Positions 25,640-36,161 of a stretch of DNA of 64,000 bases are shown here, piece by piece. Position numbers and translations under genes: made by a program. Under the pieces are notes generated by a model that was given only the letters and a program-made list of their open reading frames with translations, ran no database searches and had not been told where the DNA came from. The DNA is from Cololabis saira (lineage: Eukaryota > Chordata > Actinopteri > Beloniformes > Belonidae), in assembly GCF_033807715.1 (NCBI RefSeq), contig NC_084592.1:28218419-28282418 (forward strand). The letters are read 5' to 3'. Position 1 is the stretch's first letter. Every line of letters begins with the position of its first letter.

Positions 25640-25925
25640 CACCTCAAAAGAATTAGTCCTCACAAAAGCTGCTTGTGTGCATCTATTGTTTCTCTGTAGA
25701 AAGCTGATTAGCATCCCATATGTGTGTATTGTTTAGCCAGCAGTGCAGGTGTTGAGAGAAAAGTGCTCCCTGGGGTCATCACCAGCGCCCAGAAGATTAT
25801 CAGCTGCCCTTTTCCCTCCCTGGCAGAGCTGAACAGTTCCCGCTGCTTAAAAGGAGCCTGCGGCATACTAAAAGATCCATTTCACTTTGTTCACTACCTG
25901 TCTAATTTGCTGCTCTCAAGCACAC
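25640..25925 (+). pseudogene. LINE reverse transcriptase C-terminal fragment
   Basis: The frame at about 25740-25925 reads VLPGVITSAQKIISCPFPSL, then AELNSSRCLKGACGILKDP and LSNLLLSSTR. This matches the typical end of fish jockey-group LINE proteins (V.TA.KI..C.LPSL.EL..SRCLKRA.GILKDPSHP...LLPSGRRYR). The homology is short, the GRRYR end is degraded, and there is no catalytic core. Confidence 0.7.
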
Positions 25926-25929
25926 GGGT

Positions 25930-27550
25930 TAGCTTAATAAAAACACAGAGAAAACAGATTTGAAAACAGTTTCATCACAAAGCATAAACCATATTGCTCG
26001 GGGATAAAGTATTCTGATATAGTGGTCTTCAATTAATATATTAGAGCATACTGCAAGCACGAAACAAACATAAGAATTTACACAAAAGAAGATAAGAAAA
26101 TACATTTTATTACCCTTTTTTAATGTTAATCCAATATCTTTTTAGAATTGTATTGCCTAATAATACAGAAAATTTTAAATATAATTTTTTTGTTTTTATT
26201 ATACAGTATGCCTAGGTTGTACGTTGGATATATAACTATATGATTGTATTTATGTGCATTCGTTGGTGTTTTTCCTATGTTTAAGTTTTCAAGAGTTGAA
26301 AAATATCTGTGTCTACATGTTTGTGTTTCAGTTAGCTCTGTGCATGCACATTCACCCTGTAAATAAGTGTAAGTACGTATTTTAAGGTCTTTAACTCTCC
26401 CTCTCGCCCGCTGAGCGCGGTGACCAAACATGTTTGCCACACAAAATGGCACCGACAGGCCTAGAATGTGTCGAACTGGAAATCCCATTAAAAATGGGTC
26501 AGCTGATAAGGGAGATGAGTGCATAGCACTCCAAGTGATTCCCAATTTCACACCTCAATATCCATTTAGCGCCGGGACGGGAGTGCAGTTGGAAGGCAAG
26601 AAAGCTGCATATGCACAAAATAACCAATCTGATTTAAAAAGAAAACAAAACAAACTGGGCCTGCTGAAACTGTGCAGATAAATGCAATAAACAAATAAAT
26701 AAATCTCCCTAAAATAGGAAATAGCTGACCTGCAAACCCTCGCGCTGCTCTCCCACGTTGATGATCTGCATACACATCATTGTGCAAAGCGATTTTTTTC
26801 AGCTGCTCCCTCATCAGCCCATTGTAGCTATAAATTACGGCTTTTATTACATTTATTATGTTGGATTTCATCCCTGAATCCCTCAGCCATCGTGACATTT
26901 TCCAGCTGGCTATATTTCACTGCCATATTTAATTTCCGCATCTTTTTCATTGATAATAAATAATATAAAATAAATAAGAATAGTAAAAGCTAAGTGTGTA
27001 TGATTTATGCATCATTGTGTTGCCGTCTCCACTCTAACGAGCATCACTCGTATTTGACATGTTTGTCTCCAGTTTTAACCGAAGGCATCAGTCCCATTTT
27101 GCCTCTAATCTGGTGTCCCGAGAGACACATCTGACAAAATAAACAACTCTATTCATCAGTCAGCTTTTACTGTTTACCATTTGCATTTAACACCCCTCTC
27201 CACGAAAACAATAGCTGGTTTTGCAAATCCTCTGCACTCCATATCTATTTAGCATTTAGTGGATCATCTTGCCAGCTTTTGGGAATTCGCTGAACTGTGT
27301 TCACTGATGACGCCCTTGGGAAGTCTTCCTCAGTGCATGCAGACTTCTACAGCAGAAAAAAAGTTTGTTTTGCGATGCTAAAATATCATAATATGAACTG
27401 CAAATGATAGCAATATTACATGCAACATACGATAATATTTGTTTAGTTTTTTTACCTTGAAGACACAATCCTTGACGGAGTGGTTAGGTGTAAGTGTGAT
27501 TGTGTCCGTCTGTCTTGATGTTTTTCTAAAAGATTTTTGTGGCGCAAGTG
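25930..27550. other. Single-copy tract, possible conserved non-coding DNA
   Basis: No gene or repeat recognised. Segments at about 26400-26650, 26730-26960 and 27000-27240 are dense in homeobox-like ATTA and GATTTGCAT-like words and lack repeat features, so they are candidates for conserved regulatory elements. There is no direct proof in one sequence. Confidence 0.4.
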
Positions 27551-27691
27551 GCCTTTATTGGGAAAATAGGGGGAAATGGGTTGAGAGAGAGGGGTAAGAC
27601 CAACAGGCTGGAACCCAAACCTGCGCTGCCTGCACGAGGGCGATAGCCACTGTAAATGGCGCCCACTCAACCCACTGAGCGAGCCAGGCCC
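27551..27691 (-). repeat. tRNA-like SINE fragment
   Basis: On the minus strand it starts GGGCCTGGCTCGCTCAGTGG (tRNA-like A-box region), continues GTTGAGTGGGCGCC and reaches a GGTTTGGGTTCC B-box-like word, then a pyrimidine-rich body and AATAAAGGCC. Its order matches the SINE at 35221-35385. Confidence 0.75.
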
Positions 27692-28035
27692 TGTCTTGGG
27701 TTTAAATCATAGTCTCTTTGAATCCCAGCTGTTTTTAGGCTCCAGCCTCCCTGAGCAGTATAAACGATGGAGGTTGCAGTATTTGACCAATGTCATGGTG
27801 GCACTTTGAGTTGATTTGATTCTTGCCGTGTTCTCCTCTTTTGAGACCTGGTCTTGCTTTTTTTTGGCTCTTTTATTCCATTGTGCATTTAGACTACCTG
27901 TTTAATTTTGACGGTGAGTTTTATTGTCTGTTGGACTTCCTTTGGTTTGTCTTGATTATCTTCACGTTTCTTTCTCTTATCAGTGCCTGTGAATTTGCAT
28001 ACTCTTGTCTCAGTGCTTCACTGCTCATCCCTTTA

Positions 28036-28246
28036 TGTTTCTTTGGGGTTGGGTTACCAGGACCCAAATGCAGAAGACTGAGGCAGCAGGAGTTTCAAAA
28101 CAAAAATAACTTTAATTAAGCAAAGAGCACTGCCAAACAGGAATCCAGAGGAATACAAACCAAAAGCACAAACTTGGCAGAACCACAGAACCAGGAACAA
28201 ACCACAGAACGAAAACCCCAAATGGACCAGCACGGAGGAAGAGAAA

Positions 28247-28336
<90 letters not shown>

Positions 28337-28411
28337 TAGTAACTAAACACAAAACACAGTTTTTCAAAATAAAACAGGAAACTAATCAAAATCAAACCTA
28401 AAACCGTGACA
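28036..28411 (-). repeat. LTR-like repeat interrupted by a CA array
   Basis: On the minus strand it begins TGTCACGG and ends near CTGCATTTGGGTCC...CA, a TG...CA layout like a solo LTR. Similar CTGCATTTGGGTCC ends occur in abundant fish repeats. No target duplication was found, so the class is tentative. A long (CA)n sits inside. Confidence 0.45.
28248..28334. repeat. (CA)n microsatellite
   Basis: About 43 uninterrupted CA units. Val-Cys and Thr-His frames over it are artefacts. Confidence 0.98.
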
Positions 28412-28647
28412 TTGTCCTGTTCCCCTGCTTATTTGATTTCACCTTTTGTTGAAATACCTGCTTTGTGCAGCACTTTTTTCTCACTCTTGCCTTCCTGGCT
28501 TCCTGCATTTGATTCCTCCATAAACCATGCAGTTTCTCACAAGATGTTGAACCCTTCACCAACTTTGATTCGTAAAACATCTGAGAAACCTTCTGTTTCA
28601 TACTCAAATGTCCCATTACCGATCAATTAATCTAATTTATTGTGAAA

Positions 28648-28910
28648 CCATCCATCCATCCATCCATCCAGTCTGTTGATCTGATTTTGGGTCTAAAGGT
28701 ACTGAGCAAAGATGCCCAGACCTCCCTCTCTCTAGGCATGCCCTACAGCTGTTCCAAGTATTCGAGATGTAATCTTTCTCCCATGTCCTAGATCTGCCCC
28801 AAGGCCTGGGCCTGGTTTGACATATCAGAAAATACCACCCTAGGCAAATGTCCGGGGGGCTTCCTAACCAGATGCCCAAATCATCTCAACTGGCTCTCCC
28901 CAATGTGGAG
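28648..28910 (-). repeat. Rex3-like RTE LINE 3'-end fragment
   Basis: At the left is a (CCAT)n run, the complement of the GATGG tail. It is followed by blocks CCCATGTCCTAGATCTGCCC, GGGGGGCTTCCTAACCAGAT and GCCCAAATCATCTCAACTGG. These are the complement of the terminal region of Rex3/RTE-type fish LINEs. The plus-oriented copies at 32331 and 41525 carry neighbouring blocks of the same end. Confidence 0.75.
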
Positions 28911-28928
28911 AAATTGCAAAAATAAATT

Positions 28929-29729
28929 AAAGCTGCAAGCAGCGATGAACGGGCCCTCGCACCCTTGTGCACGTTCAGGCGTGCTGCAGTGGAAGCGCTT
29001 GTATGACTTGCATTTAGATGTCTTCAGGCCTGGACATTTAGCGGCTGACACAACCACGACTCTCTATAACCATTCAAAAGTTATGGCAGAAAGTAGGAAC
29101 TATCAAATATCGACCAATCAGATGAAGGGGCGGGGCTAATTTGCAGCAATTATGGTCAAGGACTCAAAACCGAGTCACATGACACCACCCACGACTCTTT
29201 ATATCAAACCATTGAAAAGTTATGGTAACGCTTTTGACTGAGAAAAGTAATGCGCGTCGTCGCAGGATGGAGACGCACATTTTGATGTATAACACACCTG
29301 GGTGCACGTTACGGTTCGGGCCAAGAAGCGGCCGAAGAAATGGCATAAATTGCGGCAAAATTACACAATTAATTCAAAATGGCCGACTTCCTGTTCAGTT
29401 TCGGCCATGGCGCCAAGAGACTTTTCTTTAAGTTGTGACATGATACAGGTGTGTACCGATTTTCGTTCATGTACGTCAAACTGTATTGTGGGGCTTGAGG
29501 CACAAAGTTTTCTAGGGGGCGCTGTTGAGCCATTAGGCCACGCCCATTAATGCAAACCATTAAATATCAAATTTATCGCCAGACCTGGCTTTCATGCAAA
29601 ATTTGGTGACTTTTGGGGCACGTTTAGGGGGGCAAAAAGGCCCAACTTTCGTCGGAAAAATAAAAAGAAAGAAAAAGAAAAATTCCTACAGATACAATAG
29701 GACCTTCGCACTGTAAGTGCTCGGGCCCT
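28929..29729. repeat. ~800-bp dispersed repeat with GGGCCC-bearing ends
   Basis: The left end is AAAGCTGCAAGCAGCGATGA followed by ACGGGCCCTCGCACC. The right end is CTTCGCACTGTAAGTGCTCG then GGCCCT. It is flanked by an exact direct repeat, AATAAATT, at 28921-28928 and 29730-29737. Sequences with these ends are common in fish genomes, to my knowledge. There is no ORF and there are no simple terminal inverted repeats. The right end holds a GCAC/GTGC hairpin. The class is unknown. The AT-rich flanking repeat could be a target duplication or chance. Confidence 0.65.
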
Positions 29730-29737
29730 AATAAATT

Positions 29738-29843
29738 CATTAAAAAAAAAACAAAAAAAAACCACATTGTATTGACATCGATTCATTATGAAGTGCTCAA
29801 ACTAAACATTATAATAGGAGTTATAATCTTAGTGGTTGCAACC
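29738..29843. other. Short AT-rich spacer
   Basis: Poly-A-rich single-copy DNA between two repeats. Confidence 0.5.
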
Positions 29844-30633
29844 TGTTAGGATGGCCGTGTAACGGCTGGACTGAAGACAATAGGAGGCTTGAGGCAGAAG
29901 TCAGGTGCATACCAACTCTGTGTTTATTTCACAAAAAAAAAAAAACACCAAAAAAAAAAACACATCTACACAAAAACACATTCTCTCCAAAATGGCTGCA
30001 GACCCACAGCAGCACGTGGTCCTGGCAGCAACCGGGATTGATAAAAACTGGCAGCGTTATGTACCCTGCCACTGACACTGACCACAACAAAAGGGAGAAC
30101 TCACCCTCACCATACATTTAAATCTATACCCCAAAACACAAATACATTAAAATATATTTACAACTAAACCTCAAATAATCTAAATAAGGTTAATGATAAA
30201 CTACACAAATCAATTAGAAATAAAAACAAAAGCTGAAGAGTCAATCAAAGAGCCTAACACCCCTCCACTAATTACTGACTTGGTTTCTCCCGAGCCTTTA
30301 AATTGGTGCTCAGCCCTTGCAGACACTTTTAGCCTGAACACCCTGCAGAGGAGAAACAGAGGTGAGTAAACAACCCAGCATGGCACAGGTAAACCAATCA
30401 CATAATAAGCACATGTGTTGAACTATCCAAACCAAATGTTTGTCTCTTTGTTTTACAGGCTGGCCTTCAATTCCTCCCAGCAACAAAAATCTACAAAAAA
30501 ACACAACAAAATCAACAAACAACTTCAATAAAAATATTAAATGTTTTGTGTTTGTGTCTTAATTTTCTGATGACCACCATGAATACTATAAAATACACAA
30601 TAGCAACAAGTAATGAAGAGGGCCTTCATTACA
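29844..30633 (-). repeat. Ty3/gypsy 3' LTR
   Basis: Read on the minus strand it starts TGTAATGAAGGCCC and ends GGCCATCCTAACA, a TG...CA LTR of about 790 bp. Immediately upstream (30634-30653) is a purine-rich tract, CCAGGAGAGGGGGAAGGATA, in the position of the polypurine tract that primes plus-strand synthesis. The first 25 bases form a small palindrome (GTAATGAA...TTCATTAC). The 5' LTR is not in the window, so identity between LTRs cannot be used for dating. Confidence 0.75.
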
Positions 30634-30653
30634 TATCCTTCCCCCTCTCCTGG
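30634..30653 (-). other. Polypurine tract of the Ty3/gypsy remnant
   Basis: On the minus strand, an A/G-rich run directly before the LTR's TG, where retroelements prime plus-strand DNA. Confidence 0.7.
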
Positions 30654-30667
30654 AAGAGTACAGTACC

Positions 30668-32060
30668 TCAGACTTCATGGACCCAAGACAGACAGACAGA
30701 CAGACAGTCAGCCACCATGTTGGTTTTCCCATATCTGTAGCGGACTGTAAAGATGTATGGTTGCAGAGCCATGTACCACCCAGCCACACGCATGTTGGCA
30801 TCTTTTATCCGGTGCAACCACTGAAGGGCACGATGATCTGTCTCCAGATAGAAGTGTCTTTCTAGAAGGTAGTACATGAGTGCATCAATGGCCCACTTCA
30901 TCGCCAGACACTCCTCCACGGTTGAATATCTGGTCTCCCTGTCCAGAAGCTTGCGGCTCAGGAACACAACTGGCTTCATCTCTCCCTCCACTTCCTGCAA
31001 CAGCACTCCACCAAGGCCCACTCCAGAGGCGTCTGTTTGCAGGTTGAATGGGTTATCAAAGTCAGGACAGTGCAGAACTGAATGGGTGAAGATTGAGTCT
31101 TTGAGCTCACTGAAAGCGCTGTCACACTCCTCGGTCCAACGCACTTTGTTGGATGCTGAGGCTCTCGTGAGGTTGATCAGCACTGCTGAACACTCTGCAA
31201 AGTGAGGAATGAACTTCCTGTACCACCTGACCAGGCCCAGGAAACTCTTCACCTTCCTTTTGGTTGTAGGGACAGGGAACGCCTGGATGGCCTCCACCTT
31301 CCCCACTTGAGGCTTGATTGTGCCAAAGCCGATGACATAACCCAGGTACTCAACCTCTCTATGGGCTACAGCACATTTCTGTGGGTTGATGGTTAGTACT
31401 GCAGCTCTGATGAATTGCAAGACCCTTTGCAGATGGCCCATATGTTCCCCCCAGGACTGGCTGAAGATAACCACGCCATCTAAGTAGGCAGCAGAAAACT
31501 CTGACACATCTCTCAGAACATGGTTCATGAGTCTCTGAAACGTGGCAGGTGCCCCCTGGAGGCCAAATGGCATCACTTTGAATTGGTACTTACCAAATGG
31601 GGTCTTAAAGGCCGTCAACTCCTGAGCTTCTGGTGCCAGTGCCACCTGCCAATAGCCTTTACTCAGGTCAAGAGTTGTGATGTACTTGGCTCTTCCAACT
31701 CTCTCCACCAGGTCTTCGATTCTGGGCATGGGATATGAATCAAATAGAGACACAGCATACAAAATATATACAATACAAAATCTCAGTGAGCCATCTTTCT
31801 TGGGTACCAAAACAACAGGGCTGCACCATTCACTGCTGGATACCTCAATTATACCCAGCTTCAACATCAATTTGATTTCTTTCTGTAACACAGGCACCAA
31901 CCGCTCAGGAACACTGTAGCTCTTCTGCCGTGCTGGAGCATCATTCTTGAGCTGAATCTTGTGCTGGACGAGGGAGGTGAAACCTGGCGTCTCTTTGAAG
32001 AGCTCTGGGTCAAGCAGAGGCACAACATCCTTCTGCTGTGAGGCTGACAGATGGGTCAGG
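30668..32060 (-). pseudogene. Ty3/gypsy pol remnant: reverse transcriptase and RNase H
   Basis: This is an open frame of about 450 codons. The N-terminus is cut near 32060, so gag and protease are missing. Reverse transcriptase: SSEWCSPVVLVPKKDGSLRF, motif A TTLDLSKGYWQ, FGLQGAPATFQ, then AAYLDGVVIF. The family has YLDD here. The second catalytic Asp is Gly (GGC at 31475-31477), so polymerase activity should be lost. A segment at about 31745-31785 that should carry the DYRxLN-like motif is replaced by AT-rich sequence. RNase H follows (QTDASGVGLGG, VEECLAMKWAI, ETDHRAL). The frame then runs into a (GACA)n tract and stops beside the polypurine tract. Integrase is absent, apparently by internal deletion. 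Confidence 0.9.
30686..30705. repeat. Short (GACA)n tract at the pol deletion joint
   Basis: Five GACA units where the RNase H end meets the terminal pol codons. Confidence 0.8.
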
Positions 32061-32330
32061 TCTCAAAAAGGTTTTTAAACCTGTACTTTTAATGCTCCAA
32101 CTTTATTTTATTGTGAGGCGCTCTTGGATTTTTAACAATTAAAAATGATATTCAAATACATTTTACTGAGTGGAGATCCATGGAGACATAAACCATGTCA
32201 CCAAAGACATGCTACTGTGACTTGGAACAGAAAACAACGTTCTACCCAAATATGAAATCGACTTATTTGAACAAAGTCAAACTTCCTTCAGCTTTGTTCA
32301 GGCTCCCAACATTTTACAGACAACATTTTG

Positions 32331-32550
32331 CACGCCTCCGGGAGGTGTTCCAAGCATGTCTCACCAGGTGGAGACCCTGGGGAAGACCCATGACACGCCG
32401 GAGAAACTACGTCTCTCTGCTGGCCTGGGAACGTCTCGGAATACCCCCGGAAGAGCTACAGGAAGTGTCTGGAGCGAGGGAAGTCTGTGCATCTCTGCTT
32501 AGACTGCTGCCCCCACGATGGATGGATATGGTTGGATGGATGGATGGATG
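32331..32550 (+). repeat. Rex3-like RTE LINE 3' end with GATGG tail
   Basis: Blocks CACGCCTCCGGGAGGTGTTC, GGCCTGGGAACGTCTCGGAA, CCCCCGGAAGAGCTACAGGA and CTGCTGCCCCC lead into a GATGGATGG-type tail. That is the expected order at the 3' end of Rex3/RTE fish LINEs. Truncated 5'. Confidence 0.82.
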
Positions 32551-33168
32551 GAGGCAGTACAACAGCATTCTTTTTAACTTGTCTTTAAAAATCAAAAGGG
32601 TTTCCAACGGATGACATGGATGTGTGGAGATATATCTCTGACAACTGTGTTATGGAGTTTAGTAAGACAGCAAGTGCATTCATAAACTTAACTGCAAATA
32701 ATCAAAAAATAGTTGCATAGTTAGCTTGCAATTAATTGCAATAAATTGCATGAAATATTTTTTCTAAATGTTCTGTTTATCTTAAAAACTATTTTTTTAA
32801 ATTGCAATAATATTGGAGCAGACAATTATCCTTGCTTTAAACAAATGGTTGGTAATATTAGTATTTGTCAAAAACATAACCTGAAAGGAGAGGGTAAACA
32901 ATGATCAAACAAGCAACAACTGATGTTGATCTAATATGTATGAGATAATATCTATAAGTAAAGTACAAAGCTATATTGAAAGTTCAAGCCCAATGCAAGA
33001 TGGGTTTCATCTTGGATATGAATCTTTTTTAGTGATTCAGCAACTCTGCGTTCAACTTCAATGAAGGTTCCTCTTTCAGGGTTGTTCTTGTTACTGTGGC
33101 TTATAAAAAGTGATTTTGTCAAAGTTTGCAAAGAAAAAAAATAAGACTGATTCAATAAAAGCCCAATG

Positions 33169-33257
<89 letters not shown>

Positions 33258-34703
33258 ACCGGAAACAATCTTTTATCATCAATTAAATGTACAAAATTCA
33301 CCCCAAAAGTCTTCCCTTTGTCATATCCTTCTAGAAAAACAGTGTGACAAATGAAAGACGCCAGCAGAAACTGGAGGCTAATGACCTCTGAGAAAGGGAT
33401 GTGTTCTTCCTGACACTCATGAAACTTTTCCCCTCCAAGTGATGGAAAAATGATGAATTACACTTTAAGTGAAATTAATTTGTCCAGAGCCAAATCAAGG
33501 AGGGGTTAGCCTACGGGAGCGTGTTATATTAATAAGGATGTCATGGTGAGGGGGAACTGAAGGGTGAATTATGACTCATTCCTGAAAGGGGAGATTGTTT
33601 TCCACCTCCTTATTTGGAATCTGTGTTTTGATACTGTCATTCCCCTCTCACTCCCCTTGTTGCACAGCTGGAAGTGCTGCTGTGCCACAGCTCCAGGCCA
33701 GCACAATCTCATTACTTAGTTTAGCCATTGATTTTCCCCCTGCCCGGAAAGACGCTCTGGAGCAGATATGAACAGCTCTGACGATAGACTGCCAGCATCT
33801 CTGGGAGCCTGAAGGACACTTTATCATGACAGTATTTTGTGCTCAGAGGGAAACTGACTAGGATATTCCTTGTTTTCAAACTCATTTGGTCATGATACGC
33901 TGCTCTTTTGGACTTTTTTTCTTATTTTAAATTAACCACAATCCAGCACTAGGAATTTAAATTATTGATCAATTCATTGATCATTAGTTGGTTGACCTTG
34001 TTGATCGATTAAGAATTAATGGATGAGTGCTAATTTTTCCCTCACTTTCCCTTTCAATAGGGTTTATAAGAATAAAAAGGTTCATATAGTTCATATACTG
34101 AATCAAATAATTATTGGGATTGCTGCTACCGCTGTTGCGAAAATAGTCAATAGACGATGAAGGCAGCAGTTGATCATTCAAATCATTTATACAGGGGCAA
34201 CCCCATTATGCAGCATTATAGCACAATTTAATCGTATTAATGAGGCCAAAAATAATTTGAAACTAGATTTTGATGACTCTACGTCACAGGCAGCGCTGCC
34301 ACAGACTAGAAATGCGCAAAAGCGTTTCCATTACACTTTTGCAATAAATTGAATTATTAACATGTCTGAAAAAACCACCTTGTAAAGGCATAAAAAGGTT
34401 CTTGCGATATTTTTGGCAGTTTAACTTTAATCAGAGGTGTTTCCATTACAGGATTTGCTTTATGATATTGAGGTTTTGCACCAGACTAGGGATAATGGAA
34501 ACACGACTACACTCACCTTCCCCACATTGCGATGATTATAGGTTGTGAAGATAATGCACTTGCCTCATGTGGCACAGCTGCATGCAAGCTATTTAGGAAG
34601 TGACTTACCAAACATAAGCTGTTGCACTTAAATGTAGAAGCACATATCGTACATTTAGCTAAATGGTCCCACACTACACTTTTTTTGACAGTTTAATTTT
34701 AGT
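32551..34703. other. Single-copy tract with GA microsatellite
   Basis: AT-rich DNA with TTGCAATAAATTGCA-type words at 32690-32760 and (GA)n at 33173-33248. The part at about 33360-33870 is balanced in composition, has no repeat features, and is a candidate conserved non-coding region. No gene recognised. Confidence 0.45.
33173..33248. repeat. (GA)n microsatellite
   Basis: About 38 GA units ending in GCGAGCGAGC. Confidence 0.97.
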
Positions 34704-34927
34704 CAGTCGGCTTCATTCCAGGTCCTTGTGAGCCACGTTTCTGCATGTTTTAGATGCTTCCCTGCTTCAATACACTCTGTTAGAGATGACCTTGTCACCA
34801 ACAGAACTGTGCAGACGTTCATGACAAGTTGGGGATGACCACTACTTAGAATCAGGTGTGTTGATGCAGGGAAACTTCAAAAACATCCAGGACAGCAGCT
34901 CTCGAGGACCTGGAATAAAGACCACTG
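34704..34927. mobile_element. hAT-type MITE (foldback)
   Basis: The ends read inward are CAGTCGGCTTCATTCCAGG and CAGTGGTCTTTATTCCAGG, 15 of 19 identical, with pairing continuing through GCATGTTTTAGATGCTTCCC on the left. They are flanked by ATTTTAGT and ATTTAAGT, an 8-bp duplication with one change. Length is 224 bp with no ORF. Related to the element at 49842-50058. Confidence 0.8.
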
Positions 34928-35220
34928 ATTTAAGTAAACTGTTTCCTATTCTGGGCTTGCTGGGAGAATTGCTTGTAAGCCTAGGCACCGTCTACTGGTG
35001 ATACCAGTAGTGGAAAGCTGATTAACTGACAATTTAATTTATTTGTGCAACCTCTTATTGCTCATTAATTGATAGTTGATTAATTGTTTACATCCCTAGC
35101 CAGTACCGAGTACTTTTCTTTAAAGACTCATGCAACAATTATGAAAACAGTAGAATTAAAAAGAAGGCTCATAATGCAAGAGGATTATATTTTCCCCTAC
35201 TTAAAAACAATTCACTCGAG
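34928..35220. other. Short single-copy spacer
   Basis: Nothing recognised. Confidence 0.5.
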
Positions 35221-35385
35221 GCCCTGGATAGTTTAGTGGGTTGAGCGGGTGCCATTTGTAGAGGCTATAGTCCTCGTGCGGGGAGCGTGGGTTTGAGTCC
35301 CGGCCTGTTGCTCTATACTGCAATGTCTCTGACTGTTTCCTGTCTACTTTCTAAATGAAAAAATGCCACTAGTGCTACAGAAACC
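35221..35385 (+). repeat. tRNA-like SINE
   Basis: The head resembles a tRNA gene. The A-box-like word TAGTTTAGTGG is at 35229-35239 and the B-box-like word GGTTTGAGTCC at 35290-35300, about 60 bp apart as in tRNA-derived SINEs transcribed by RNA polymerase III. Between them is GAGGCTATAGTCCTCGTGCG. The body ends in TTCTAAATGAAAAAATGCC. It lacks the folding expected of a working tRNA. The same family is inverted at 27551-27691, and a decayed copy is at 50515-50625. Confidence 0.82.
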
Positions 35386-36123
35386 TTAAAAACAACAACA
35401 ATTCACTCCCATCCATCCATTTTCTATACACATCTAATAAATACATAAAAAAGTGGGAGTGAATTCCTGTGACCCGGTACACGATTAATGTATTATCGTC
35501 AATGAACCCTTTGGATTGAACAGTTTCTATTGTATTGATTTAATATAAAATATGACCTTTTCTTCATGTGAATCACAGTAAAAAAGACAATGTGATGAAA
35601 AACACATTTCCAGTGTTTTTGCTGAACACGTATCAAACGTTCACAGTGCTGGAACTGAAATAAATTTGGAGGTGTGGTTTAGAGCTCAGGTTAGCCTGGT
35701 GGAGGGTTGCAGCGGGACCTTCTGTTTCAAATTTTATTCTATAACAGTTAATGCAGCCTTGCAGTTTCCGTGCTTTCGTCATAACTGGATTTCATTGGAG
35801 GTTCGAGGAAAAGTTTCTCAATTTCAAGAAGTGAAGCCGAGCCGGGACCCAGAGATTGGCCCATTTTTGGAGACAGCCCGTAGTGGTCAGTAGAGGAACT
35901 GCAATTAATCTCACTTCCTTTTTTACATCAGGCTAGTGAGGCAGATGTAGCCCCTTGATAAAGACTAAGACTAAATTCTAATTGTTTTTGTGTAAAAGTC
36001 TATTGTCTATTACTGTCAGTACACAATTTATGTCAAATTAATGCTGAAAAACGATAAAATCTTGTAAATCTGGGGAGTTTACATAAGTTTTCTTGTCACT
36101 GCATTTCAGGAGTCCAGCAGGAG

Positions 36124-36161
<38 letters not shown>

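Noticed and set aside
28054..28395. Val-Cys-rich ORFs of up to 113 codons
   Set aside because: They are produced by the (CA)n array at 28248-28334 and flanking LTR-like DNA.
35221..35300. Possible tRNA gene
   Set aside because: A- and B-box-like words exist, but the sequence does not form a proper cloverleaf and continues into a SINE body. Copies occur elsewhere in the window.
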